From positions 94,956 to 158,955 of the forward strand of contig JBAKBP010003173.1 in NCBI GenBank assembly GCA_037953745.1: a stretch of 64,000 bases of DNA, read 5' to 3'. How positions within the stretch are numbered: position 1 is the stretch's first letter; every line of letters begins with the position of its first letter. The notes under the pieces were generated by a model. It was not told where the DNA came from, searched no databases, and saw nothing but the letters and a program-made list of their open reading frames with translations. This document shows positions 10,349 through 21,293 of this stretch, piece after piece. The DNA comes from Lithodes maja. Its lineage: Eukaryota > Arthropoda > Malacostraca > Decapoda > Lithodidae. The position numbers were made by a program, and so were the translations under genes.

Positions 10349-12563
10349 GTGGACTTCAGTGTGTCGTGCATTAGCACTGACGATGAGCGAGAGATGTCAT
10401 TTGAAGGTGTGCCGTTAGTAACCAGTGAGGAGGATGCTAGAGTTTTTGTGAGAAAGCGGTACCACGTGACGGAGGAGAGGCTGACGGGGGTGGATGTTTG
10501 TGGCTTGCACCTGATAGCCAAGGTTTTGGGCATTTCCAATGTAGTAGGGATGTCCAAGTGGGAGCTGATTTCCTGGGTGTTGCGTGGGCGACATGGGGTT
10601 TCGGAGGAGAGGGCGTTTGGGGGGTTCCTCCCCAGATCGCCTCTCACTCGACTCCCATAGTGCCGTCCACTCAGTTACCGGAGGTTAGCACTCTCCCACA
10701 GAGGGATGAGAATTGGCAGATTGGAGTGCCCTCGGGTGGTGCATATGGTGGTTCCCCAGTTTTTGCCCCCCCTCCTTCAGTAGTGGCAGCTCCCTCTTCC
10801 TGCCTGTCTCCAGATATGGTATTTAGACTTGAGCTTGCTAAGATTGAGGCTAGGAAGCAGGAGAATGAGACCAGGAGGCAGGAGGATGAGACGAGGAGGC
10901 ATGAGATTGAGGTTAGGAGGCATGAGGCTGAGCTTAGGTACGACTCGGAGAAATATTGTGCTAAATTAGATTTAGATAAGACTCTTGCAGAGTCGACAGG
11001 GACTCGGATGGGCCGTGAGGGCCAAGTAAGAGAACAGTCCTTGGCCCAATTAGTCAAATTGGTGCCGGTATTTAGTGAAACTGAAGTCACAGAATTTTTT
11101 AATCATTTTGAGAAGAAGTGTAGGGAGCATAATTGGCCTGAAGAGAAGTGGGCAGCTCTAGTCTCCTCAAGACTTACGGGTAAGGGTCTGAAGGCTTATG
11201 ATGCACTGCCTTTAGAGTCTTACATTGACTACCCAGAATTGAAGAGAGCTGTCCTACGAGTTGCAACCGGAAACATATCATTGAAGTTTCGGGGTGTTAC
11301 AAAGACTAGGGAGGCGACCTTTCTTGAACATGCCCGGGACTTAAAAGATGCACTTAAACACTGGACACGTTCTGAGACGGCAGAACAGTTGACTGAGCTG
11401 TTTCTGCTCGAGCAGTTTTATAAGTGTACTGGTGCAGAAATGACTAACTATTAAAGAAAAGAACCCAAAAACTCTACAGGAGGCAGCTGAGATGGCTGAC
11501 CTCCGGCTATCACTAATTCGTGGGTGCGGGTCTGCCCAGCGTAGTGAGGCAGGTAACAAGGGGCGTGACGCCCCCCCCCCCCCCCCCCGAGTTAGTGATA
11601 TACCTTATGCAAACAAGTACAAGAGCCATGATACCAAGACTGACCACAAGACTAGCACCGTCCCATTTAAGAAGGGGCCGGGCCCTTCCCAGTACCAAGG
11701 GAAGCCCAAAGGGGAGTTATCATTGTCATAAAAAGGGGCACTTTGCAAGAGTCTGTCCTAGCAAACTACCTACAGCAGCTGTGTCTTTGGCCTGCAACAT
11801 TGGTGTGTCTCCGAAGTCATCAGAGTTTGCCCGGGGCAGTTCGTCAGAGGCTGAGGCACAGCCAATGCAGAAGGACCTGGGAGGCTCGAACCCTGCTCAG
11901 GATGTTTTTTGCGACCATAGAGGGCGGGGTTGCGTGATGTGTGCGGGGCGCAAGCATGGAGTAGAGGTCTTGCGTGATACAGGTGCTTCCCAGACTCTGA
12001 TGAAAAACTTGACTGGCTACCCTATAAACGCGGCTCGGGTGGTAGTGGTGCAGGGTATTAATGCAACTCGGTCATACCCGCTGGTGCGGTTGGAGTTGGA
12101 GGTGGATGGTGTGGCACGTGAATTGGATGTCGGGATTGTGGAGAAACTGCCAGTGGAGGGCGTCGACCTTCTTCTCGGCAACGACTTTGCAATGCCCGCT
12201 TCTGAGGTTCTACCCTTAGTCGTTGCCGAGAGGCCGGCCGACGTGAGTAGGGAAGAGCATGAGTGGGTCGAGCGGTGCCAGACACAACCCATGGCGTGTG
12301 TTGTCACCCGAGCTCGGGCTGCTAAAGTGTCACAGCCTAGTCCTCCGTCTTCAGACCAGCGGAGGAACGATCAACAGGAGGAGGCTAAAGCTGGAGTTGG
12401 TTTTAAGAGTTTTGACTCGGCGGCTCTCCTGGGTGATTCAGTATTAGCACCATTACTTAATTCTGGAGTAGCCCCTGGGCATGTCATCGAGAGTGACGAG
12501 GCTGGGCATGACGAGTCTCCACGACAGCAACGTTATGTACATCGAGAGAGACAGAGGGAGTAG
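10349..12563 (+). pseudogene. Gag-protease of Gmr1-like copy 1, frameshifted
   Basis: Same protein as residues 1 to about 760 of copy 2 (50080 onward), but broken. The N-terminal frame (10349-10660) is lost where a G run is one base shorter. The coiled-coil and capsid frame (10498-11454) ends where two T's are missing near 11446. A run of 18 C at 11571-11588 replaces a shorter mixed run in copy 2. A small deletion removes the first Cys of the zinc knuckle near 11720. Protease residues DTGA are near 11978-11989 and LLGNDF near 12170-12187. The 11520-12563 frame ends in TAG. Gag would build the particle; this copy cannot make it without correction. Confidence 0.9.
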
Positions 12564-12587
12564 CCCAGTATCGGGGAAGGTCATGCA

Positions 12588-13903
12588 TTGCTCCGGGAGC
12601 AGTTAGATCGCTTGGCACCCTCAGATATACGTCGGTTGCAACTAGAGGACCCTGAGCTCCAAACGTGTGCTAATGGAGCTGTAGAGCTCGACGAGGACGG
12701 CGATGCACAGCCAGGAGATTTTTTTTATTTAGAAGGCTTCCTCTATAGGCGTTTTCAAGACCCTAAACGTAGTTGGCAAAAGGGGTCCGGAGTAGTGGAC
12801 CAGTTGGTGGTGCCACGGGAGTGCAGGGATAGCCTACTGAGGTTGGCGCATGACATACCACTGGCAGGACATCTAGGGGTGAGAAAAACGGTGGCGGCTT
12901 TGGGGAAATTGTTTTGGTGGCCGGGGATTAAGTCTCATGTGCAGTCATGGATAAACTCATGTGATATTTGTCAACGTGTCGGGAAACCGAACCAAGTTAT
13001 TCCTAAGGCTCCGTTACACCCTATTCCTGTGATTGGGCCACCCTTTAGTAAAATTATTGTTGACATGGTTGGTCCACTCCCTCCCACTAAGGCTGGAAAT
13101 AAATTTTTGTTAACCATAATGGATGTTGCCACTAGATACCCCGATGCATACCCTATGAAAAATGGAATGGCTAAGACGGTAGTCAGTAACTTGTTGTGGT
13201 ACTTCTCAAGGTACGGGTACCCGGAGGAGATTCAGTCTGATCAGGGATCTAATTTCACCTCCAACATGTTCAAGCAAACAATGCAACAGCATGGGATACG
13301 AGCAGTAGTATCGTCAGCGTATCACCCTGAGAGTCAAGGGGTGCTTGAGCGGTGGCATGCTACACTTAAAAGCATGCTCAGGTGTTATTGTGCTGACAAC
13401 GGTATGGATTGGGATCTTGGATTGCCTTATGTGCTGTTTGCTGCTCGGGAGGTACCTGGTGAGAGCCTGGGATTTAGTCCAAACGAGCTGATTTTTGGAC
13501 ACCGTGTCAGGGGCCCCCTTAACATGCTGAAAGAAATTTGGGAGGGGACTGTGCAGCCTTGTCCATTATTAAAGTATGTGCTTGAAAGCCGTGAGCGCAT
13601 GCTTAAGAGTCTGGAGATGGCAGGTAGAAATTTGACAGAATCACAAGCTTTGATGAAGGACAGGTATGATCGCAAAGTGAGGCTCCGGAAGTTCACTGTA
13701 GGACAAGAGGTATTAATTTAGTTGCCTTTGGTTGGTAACCCCCTCTCTGCGAAGTACACTGGACCTTATAAAATTGTAGAACAAATTTCAGACTTAGATT
13801 ACCTTGTTGCCACTCCAGACAGGAGGAAAAAGAACCAGTTATGTCACGTGAACCTTATTAAAGAGTATGTGAGGTGCCCCTCTGAGCCTCTCACTGTCCC
13901 TGT
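12588..13903 (+). pseudogene. Integrase of Gmr1-like copy 1
   Basis: The frame 12588-13721 encodes an H2C2 zinc-binding module (HDIPLAGHLG ... CDICQ) and a DDE core with VDMVGPL, QSDQGSNF and SQGVLERWH, so all catalytic acids are present. A single in-frame TAG at 13719-13721 interrupts the C-terminal GPY/F-like module, which then continues in the same frame (LPLVGNPLSAKYTGPYKI). The domain precedes reverse transcriptase. Apart from the nonsense codon the integrase looks complete at about 380-430 residues. Confidence 0.92.
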
Positions 13904-15429
13904 GTTGGCTTGTTGCGGCCGTGGTGGAGAAGGAGAGGGGGACAGTCAAGCTTCAGAGGAGGATAGCTGGGATCAACATGTTTCAGCGGATCAGTGGGCG
14001 GGGAACTCGAGCCTTAGGGCTGACGAGGCTATAGCTCATTTGCCTGAGCCGCAGTTTGATGTTATCCGTCAGTTGTTCGGTTCATACCCCACTGTATTTG
14101 CTGAACACCCAGGCCTCACTACTCAGGCTATGCATGATGTTGACGTGGGGGACCATCTACCCTTTAAGTCAATCCCGTACCGTGTGCCCCCCATAAAACT
14201 ACCAGCTCTGAGGGATGAGTTGGAGTATATGCTCGGTAGAGGGTTGATAGAGAAAGGCACAGTTAAGTGGACTTCCCCCGTAACACTGCAGCCTAAGCCA
14301 GATGGCAAGGTACGCTTTTGTATTGATTTCCGTAGGTTAAACGGTTTGACTCCAACTAACCCATATCCTCTTCCTCGGGTTGATGATAGTGTTGACAAAA
14401 TTGGTAATGCTCGTTTTTTGTCTAAAGTAGATTAATTTAGTAAAAGGTTACTGGCAAGTACCTTTGTCCGAGCGTGCTAAAGAGGTATGTGGTTTTGTTG
14501 TGGACGGGAGTACCTACCAGTGCAATGTTATGCCTTACGGACTTAAGAATGCACCAGCAACGTTTCAGAACCTGATGAATGAAATTGTAAAGGACATTCC
14601 AAATTGCACCGTATATTTGGACGATGTAATCATTTATGATGACGACTTTGAAAGCCATTGTGAGCACCTTGAGACCTTGTTCCGGAAACTTAGTGAAGCA
14701 GGTCTGGTAGTAAATTTGGCAAAGTTTGACTTCGTAAATGCCACTGTGCAGTACCTTGGGTTTGTAGTGGGAAGGGGACAGGTGTGCCCTCCTCAGAACA
14801 AGGTACAGGCTATCAATAAATTTCCGCACCCAACAACCAAGAAGCAGATTATGAGATTCTTGGCTATGAGAGGCTACTACAGACGCTTCATAAAAGGTTA
14901 CTCAACGGTGTTGGCACCTCTCACAGATTTGTTATCTAAAGACAAAAAGTGTTTGTGGGCACCTGAGTGTGAAAAGGCTTTCACTTTGGTGAAACATTTG
15001 CTATGTACTCACCCGATACTCAGGGCCCCAGACTTTAACAGGCCTTTTCAGCTGGCAACAGATGCTAGTGGTGTAGGGGCTGGTGCCGTCTTGCTACAGA
15101 CAGACAATGAAGGTGTGGAACACCCAGTAAGTTTCTTTTCTAAGAAGTTCAATGCTGCACAAAAGAACTATTCTACAATAGAAAAGGAATTACTGGCGAT
15201 TGTGCTGTCGCTCAGGCACTTCGAGGTGTATGTTCCAGCCTATGGCCCAGTCGTGGTTATCTACACTGATCATCACCCTTTGAGATTCCTGAATCAATTT
15301 CACAATCGCAATACGAGACTGACCAGGTGGTCTTTGATGTTGCAGGAGTATAACCTGGACATCCGTCATATTGCTGGATGTGACAATGTGATCGCGGATT
15401 CTTTATCAAGGGTGGATGATCAGTCGTAG
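13904..15429 (+). pseudogene. Reverse transcriptase and RNase H of Gmr1-like copy 1
   Basis: After a linker of about 80 residues, the fingers region (SIPYRVPP, RFCIDFRRLNGL) is open to 14435. A 4-base insertion near 14430 breaks the frame inside motif A, and the enzyme resumes at 14464-15429. That second part has KNAPATFQNLMNE, the catalytic YLDD at 14613-14624, then connection and RNase H with ATDASGVGAG, EKELLAI and YTDHHPL, ending near VIADSLSRV. All catalytic positions are present, so this family was recently autonomous even though this copy is broken. Confidence 0.92.
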
Positions 15430-15823
15430 GCTATCACAGGTGTGTGGGTTTGAGTGGAGGAAAATAGGCTGCCTTATAGTGCAGCCGGGAAAAAAACATT
15501 AAAATATAAAAATCATATAAAAACTCTTTCTTTTGATATAGGTAATCGTATAAGTTTGTCATAGCCTATAGAGTTTGAGTAGTCCACGAACTATCAAACG
15601 GCTGAGCTGCTGTGAGCTCGCTCTGGGAGCATGATATTGAGTCTTTTTGCTATTGTTGGGAGGAGTTATAAATGTGATTTTTTTTTTTAATAATAAGATG
15701 TGTTTTGGTGATAAACTCAGCTTTGTTTTAGTGCCATGCGGTCACTGGGTGTGAGGGGCTTGATGGGGTTCTGTGTTTGTCAGATTTTAGCTCAGGGTTG
15801 AGCGAGTAAAATCTTGGGGGAGG
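15430..15823 (+). other. 3' non-coding region and polypurine tract of copy 1
   Basis: Non-coding, with an A-rich and T-rich middle also found at 54040-54527 in copy 2. The end reads TCTTGGGGGAGG immediately before the 3' LTR and is the likely polypurine tract. Confidence 0.7.
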
Positions 15824-17658
15824 TGTGACGCATGTCCACGTGTGAGCATGCTGTACAGAACGCCTAGTCATGCCCCACTCTCGCTAGGATCGTCAGGGCA
15901 GGAACTTTGGCTGTAGTCTATGTAGAGTATCCTAACTTAGTTCATGTGAGCCGTTGTACTATAAGTATTATGAATATGTATTTTGTTTTCATCTGAGTCA
16001 ACGAGTTCTATTTTATATCATTAGTTATAAGTATTGTGTGTAAAACTTATTTGTAATGATGGGAAGAGAAACAGCCACAGTTGGGGGTCAGTGGGTGCGC
16101 CAAGCGGGAGGTGGGCCTAACTCACTAGCACTCCCCCCCCTCCCCCTCAGTGCTAGGAGAGCCTTTGTCTATCCCAGAGGAGAGAGAGAAATTACGTAAT
16201 GGTTGTCAGTGGGCGGTCCTTAGTAGTTCACGTTGGGCTCACTAGAGGGCCGGGTATAAAAAGGGAAGTCTAGCCATTTTTTCATCAGAACTCATTAGGC
16301 AGAGCGACTTCTCATTTCCCTTGCTAACTATATATATTCTTCTGACTGATGTGAACTTTCTCTACTACCTTACATTCTTATCTCCTCTTTTCCCTGCCTG
16401 TTTAACTTCCATGGTCCCGTTGGTGCAGAGCTAGTCAGCCAACGTATTATCGCTCGAGTTCTCACGAGATACTTGCCTATTAGATAACCCTTACTTAGAA
16501 TAGGATTGATTTAAGTTTGTTGCACTTGTATATGCATTTCCCTGGGTGTTATTATTATTATTCCTGTTTTCTGCTGGTCTAGGTAATGCTAGACTGGGGT
16601 AAGGCTTTTCTGTGTTACTAGTTGTTGTTTGATGCAGTGGTTAAGCGATAAACCTGCATATTCGTTTCGGTCCAGTGAAGCCTAGGTTGTCTTCGCAGCT
16701 GACTGTGTCGAGTTAATAATTTACAGTGCGTGAGGGCAAGAGCCTAACCACCCTGTATTTTATTAACAGTTTGTTTTTTACTTTGTCAAGGAGCCGGGAG
16801 AAAACCAGATACAAGGGATCTGGATTTCTCAAAGTGCACTTGTTAGTTTTAACGTAATACTTTAAACAGTTGTGAGGACTTCGCTAGGCTACGAGCCGTT
16901 TTTGCTCAGTCACTGCTACCTTTTGCCCACAGTACCCCAGCTAGACTTTACTCGATTAGTAGATACAGAATAGTATTGAAGCTTTCCTTATGTATGATAT
17001 TGTTTATGCACTATTGATTTCATGTGTTGCAAGCTTGGCTACTTTAGTGATTAGTGGCCCACGAGCACAATCCGAGTAGGTTATTGCCGTTGCATTTGCG
17101 GAGTACTTCTTTTTAATGTTTGCCATTTACTATTGCATATTCTTTTAATTATTCTTATGCCAATTTAAACCTTTAATAGTATTTAATTGCCAGTGTTTTT
17201 GCTTATTGAATTACTGTTCAAAATCCGATACGTACTTCTTACGAGCATCCGAGAAGCATCTAACTTTTTTCAGAAGATTCCTTGCTCGATGCTTAAGGAC
17301 TATTAATTAACGTAACGTAATAGTGCCAATCCGAAGTAGAGGGTGGAGGACTTCTTAAGTTCTTAGTCAAGGGTGGATTGCTTCGTTCAACACTATTCTT
17401 TGGTGTTGTTGTTTCTTACTTCATAGTTTGATTATTGATCAGACTAGATAATTCCTGTCTCTTTATTAGTCTGTTGTTGAACACTAGTACCGAGTTCTTG
17501 TATACCCCGTTATAGCAGATTGAACTCTGGAGGGTATTGGTGTTTTTTGTTCGGCTGGCAGTACTCAGGGGTTGGGATCGTGTGTTTCCGTTGTGGCAGC
17601 GAGCCGTATTGGAGTCCTGATTGAGAGCCCTTGTGTACCCGAGTGCCAGTTCGTAACA
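15824..17658 (+). repeat. 3' LTR of Gmr1-like copy 1
   Basis: Pairs with 8302-10147. It has a C/T expansion near 16135, loses about 13 bp near 16488 and has TATAAA at 16255-16260. It ends GTAACA at 17658, followed by the GGTG duplication. Confidence 0.95.
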
Positions 17659-17662
17659 GGTG

Positions 17663-20600
17663 TAACGACATATACAGCCACCCCGTATGGCATGGAGTAC
17701 CGCTCTCCCACGACCTGCTACCACGCGCGGTAGGTGGACATTACACAGTGTGGCATAGTCACGCAACACGGCTGCCCCTTGATCCTGTACGTCAACAGGC
17801 AGTCGGTCATCCCAACATATACCACGTCTCCATATTTCTTGCATAAGTATACGTGCGCGTATAGTAACTGGTAAAGCAAGACCCAGTGGATCAAAGAATT
17901 GTGAAAATTTGCTCCGCAGGCTCCTTTTGGAGTGTGCAAAATCCTGCTGAGCAAATCGCCTGTCATTGTAGGTTAAATAGTCCTGCCCTGGGTGCCAGAT
18001 CATTCCCAAATTCCTGGCTATATCCTGGATGGCCGCTAGCGTCCCATCAACCTGTAGTTGGTCATTCACTAAGTCGCAGTTCGAGACCCATTCACGAAGG
18101 TGTAGGTGCGCTCCAGCGAACAGCCGACGAGCTTGCCAATAGAGAGATAGCAACTCTCTTGCGAATCACAATTCCCCTGCAGGTTGTCGATGTAGAGACC
18201 TTGGAGGAGACGATCAGTATCTTCCTCTGCCAGCTCTAGATGTTTTCTTATGGTGGCATTCAGCAGAAACTGCGAACATGTCGCGCCAAAGAGGACCACC
18301 CGAAACCGATACTGTACGACAGGACTCGGGGGATTCTGGGCATCCCGGAACCAGAGGAAACGAGTGATGTCCCGATCCCGCTCACTCAGTCCCACCATCA
18401 AGAACACCTTCTCAATGTCGCTGGTGAACGCGTAGCGACCCCGCCTGAACCCAAGCAACTCTTGAGACAGGTCCGACACCAACGACGGACCCGTTAAGAG
18501 ACAGTCGTTCAGACTGGGACCCGCACCCACCTTTGCCGAGCAATCAAATACGATCCTGATGGGGGTAGTTGGGCTGTCTTTACGGACGCAATGGTGAGCC
18601 AGGTAGTGAACACGCCCCCGCTCCACCAGCTCCGAGGATTCCACTTCTTCAATAAACCCCTGTGTTACGTAAATTTGTAAGATGGCGTCATATGCATCGC
18701 GCGTCTCCGGTTCCGTTTTCAGTTTCCGCTGCAGCGCCCGCAGTCTCCCCAATGCCAAACCATAATTTGTGGGTAAAGAAATATTCGCTTCCCTCCAGGG
18801 CAGTCCTACTGTGTATTGCTGGTCCGTGGCACTATAGCACACAGACTCTTCAAACAGGTCTAATGCAATCTTCGAATCATTATCGACTTCAATAGGATCT
18901 ATACCTATATGGTCTAACCTCCATAGATTCTCTAAGTCGAACTCGGTAGCTCTCTTAGGGCCTTCGAGAGGAGCAGCATCATTAATGAGACTATCCACCA
19001 CAGTTGCTTGCAATCGCAATACAGACACTGTGTCGACTAGAGTAGTAGTATCGGAGGAACTTACTTTGCCACTCAGACAATATCCAAACTTTGTGGGGAT
19101 TAGAATTACCCCACACTCTCGTTTATATCCAGGATGAACTACAGAATAATAGTGATTGGCACCTAGAAGAATGTGTACCTCCGTTTGATTACCTATGGCG
19201 GACAATTGAATTCCTTTGGCGCGCAAGGCTCGCTCGACACCCTGTATACCCGATTGTTTATAATCTGGGATTTGATCCACCACAACGCACTCCAAGTTCT
19301 GACGCTGCTTGCGGTAGAAATAGGATACCCGAGCTATGTCATACTCCTGTCGGTCTACACTCCCCGTAAAACATTGTAATCTAAGAGTTTCTGTACCCAA
19401 TACATCATGGTTTAGGTTCTGTAGGGTAGATCTTTGAATGAACGACCTCTGTGAGCCTTGATCTATCAAAACTCGACAGATGACTATCTCGCGCTTACCT
19501 TCCATTGTCATCATAATAGTGGGCAAAAGTGTTGTATCCTTTCTAGTACCTAAAGTCATAGTAGTAGTGTTCCCTGCTGGTACATCCTTAATCTTAGTAC
19601 TGGTTGAAATGCATAGTTTGTCAAAGTGATGACCTTGACAGTTATGACATGGCCTCAAATAAGTAGCTATGCACCCCCCTCTCTTCCCATGGTCCTTGGC
19701 TAGGCATCCGGTACACATATTTAATTTCTTTGCTCTAGCCACCTTAGCCTCATTCGTTTGGAAGCTATTACAGGACATCCATCTATGCTTGTCACTAGCA
19801 CACAACTTACACACGCCTAGTGATTTCTTAGTTTTTCCCTTCTCTCTATTCCTTGCTTCCACTGTCATACTCAACGTTCCACTCATCCCAGCTTGTCCAC
19901 CATTCCCGGTTCTACAATTGTTAAGCTGCATATTACTTATTTCCTTGCTAAAGGTAGTTCTGAATTCCTGGAAATCAAATGACCTGACCTTATCTAGGAT
20001 AGCTAGAGGAAGTTTTCTCCTCAAGATGGTAACAATAATTTCTGAAACAGTTATGCCAAGTGTCTCCAGAGACCGGGTGTGACACTCCATCCTAGCCCTA
20101 AAGTTAGCCAACTCTTCTACTTTATATCGAGGTTCCTTTAGATCTAATAGGGCAAGGACATGAGCCACCTTCAATTGCTCACAATCTCCGTAAGTCACCT
20201 TTAACAACTGTACCCCCTCCCCATAACTATCTCCTACTACTGCAAACCCTTCAATCAAATGTAAAGGCCTCATCATCTAATTGGCCCTTCAGGTAGTGAC
20301 ACTTACGCACATTGTCCAAGTTAGAATTATGAACAGTAGAACTAAAAACATCCCAGAAAGCCAACCACTCTGTTAGATTACCCCCAAATCGAGGTAGATT
20401 TAGTTTAGGGAGGTTGACCGCATGCTTTGGATCGAGCTTGTTTGTAGCACCATGGCCCGTATTTTCACGTGGCCGTTTTGTTGCTATGGCACTCTTTTAG
20501 TGTACTTTCTGATTTAAAGTACAAATAGTCCTTCGCCATACGATCGCCACACTCTTCTGACATCTCCTCTTCACCTTCCAGGAACGATAAGATTTGGTCA

Positions 20601-20731
20601 CCCAGAGTGCTGATCTTGTCAGGAGTGTTTTGTATACTTTTCAGACTAGCTTCCATTTCATCAATCGTGCAGTAGTAATGAATGTATCCAGGTCTGTGGT
20701 GAATCTGGTCAGAGCACCCTGTAACCGGCAC
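17663..20731 (-). pseudogene. BEL/Pao gag, protease and reverse transcriptase
   Basis: Gag N-terminus lies at 20731-20465, then the conserved BEL gag block (FGGNLTEWLAFWDVF, about 20330-20400). A frameshift near 20265 leads into a 735-codon frame, 20276-18069. That frame has Cys/His knuckles at residues 155-222, protease LIDQGSQRSFI near 268-278, and reverse transcriptase with RIVFDCSAKVGAG, FTSDIEKVFL and LFGATCSQFLLNA. The active site reads YIDN near 18181-18193 where YxDD is expected, a probable inactivating change. A further frameshift near 18130 leads to 18153-17663, the connection and start of RNase H. Sequence there looks shortened before the gypsy insertion, with the expected DAS-type motif missing. 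Confidence 0.88.
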
Positions 20732-21293
20732 GCTGATTTTTAGCTAACTGAGATCTGCACTCTTTGTGTCAGAATTGGGTAAATCACCCTTCGTTGCTCC
20801 ATCATCCTTTCCCATGATGAAAGGTAGCTATTGTTATTTAATAAAGGAAATATCAGCTATATTTATGTCAGCAAGCACATTGTACCAGATCAGCACTTAC
20901 GCAGAATAATGGAAAAGTAAGACATAACGTCAGAACATTGTACAAAGATATTCTACTATACAGTAATTGCAAACACCGATATTCCGCTTAAATGGTTAGG
21001 CCGTGGTAAATCATTACGAAGGGCATGAAAGGTATGAATTAAGTGGCCTATAAATCTCGCTTGTAGGTTGGGTTAGCCCATTCTGGTACCCAACAAAAAT
21101 ACAAACGCTGGCTTTCTACTTTACCTGTGTCATGGCCTCCTTTCTCACTTTCACAATGAGTGTTGATGATGGGTATGATCAACTAAGGAAAACTAAGGAA
21201 ATTGAAAATAGTAAGGGAAACTAATGTAAACTAAGGGAATATTCTAAATGAAAATCTAAGGAAAACTAAGGAAAAACAGGCACCAAGGGTAGT
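20732..21293 (-). other. Spacer between the SGNH-like frame and BEL gag
   Basis: Non-coding on both strands as far as I can see. It includes a purine-rich run with repeated AACTAAGG words (about 21180-21275). Confidence 0.5.

Larger units (their letters stand above)
8302..17658 (+). mobile_element. Complete Gmr1-like Ty3/gypsy element (copy 1)
   Basis: LTRs of 1846 and 1835 bp begin TGTGACG and end GTAACA, giving canonical TG...CA ends. GGTG is duplicated at 8298-8301 and 17659-17662. The internal order is gag, protease, integrase, reverse transcriptase, RNase H, with a PBS after the 5' LTR and a polypurine tract before the 3' LTR. The element lies within the RNase H region of the BEL element in opposite orientation: the BEL sequence continues across the gap once one GGTG is removed. 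The LTRs differ by a few small indels and scattered substitutions, so it is not very old. Confidence 0.95.

Noticed and set aside
15430..15823. Envelope gene after pol in copy 1
   Set aside because: Only about 390 bp of non-coding sequence separate RNase H from the 3' LTR.
19270..19480. BEL protease motif DQGS as an inactivating mutation
   Set aside because: To my knowledge BEL-type proteases commonly have DQGSQ or similar here, so it is probably normal for the family.
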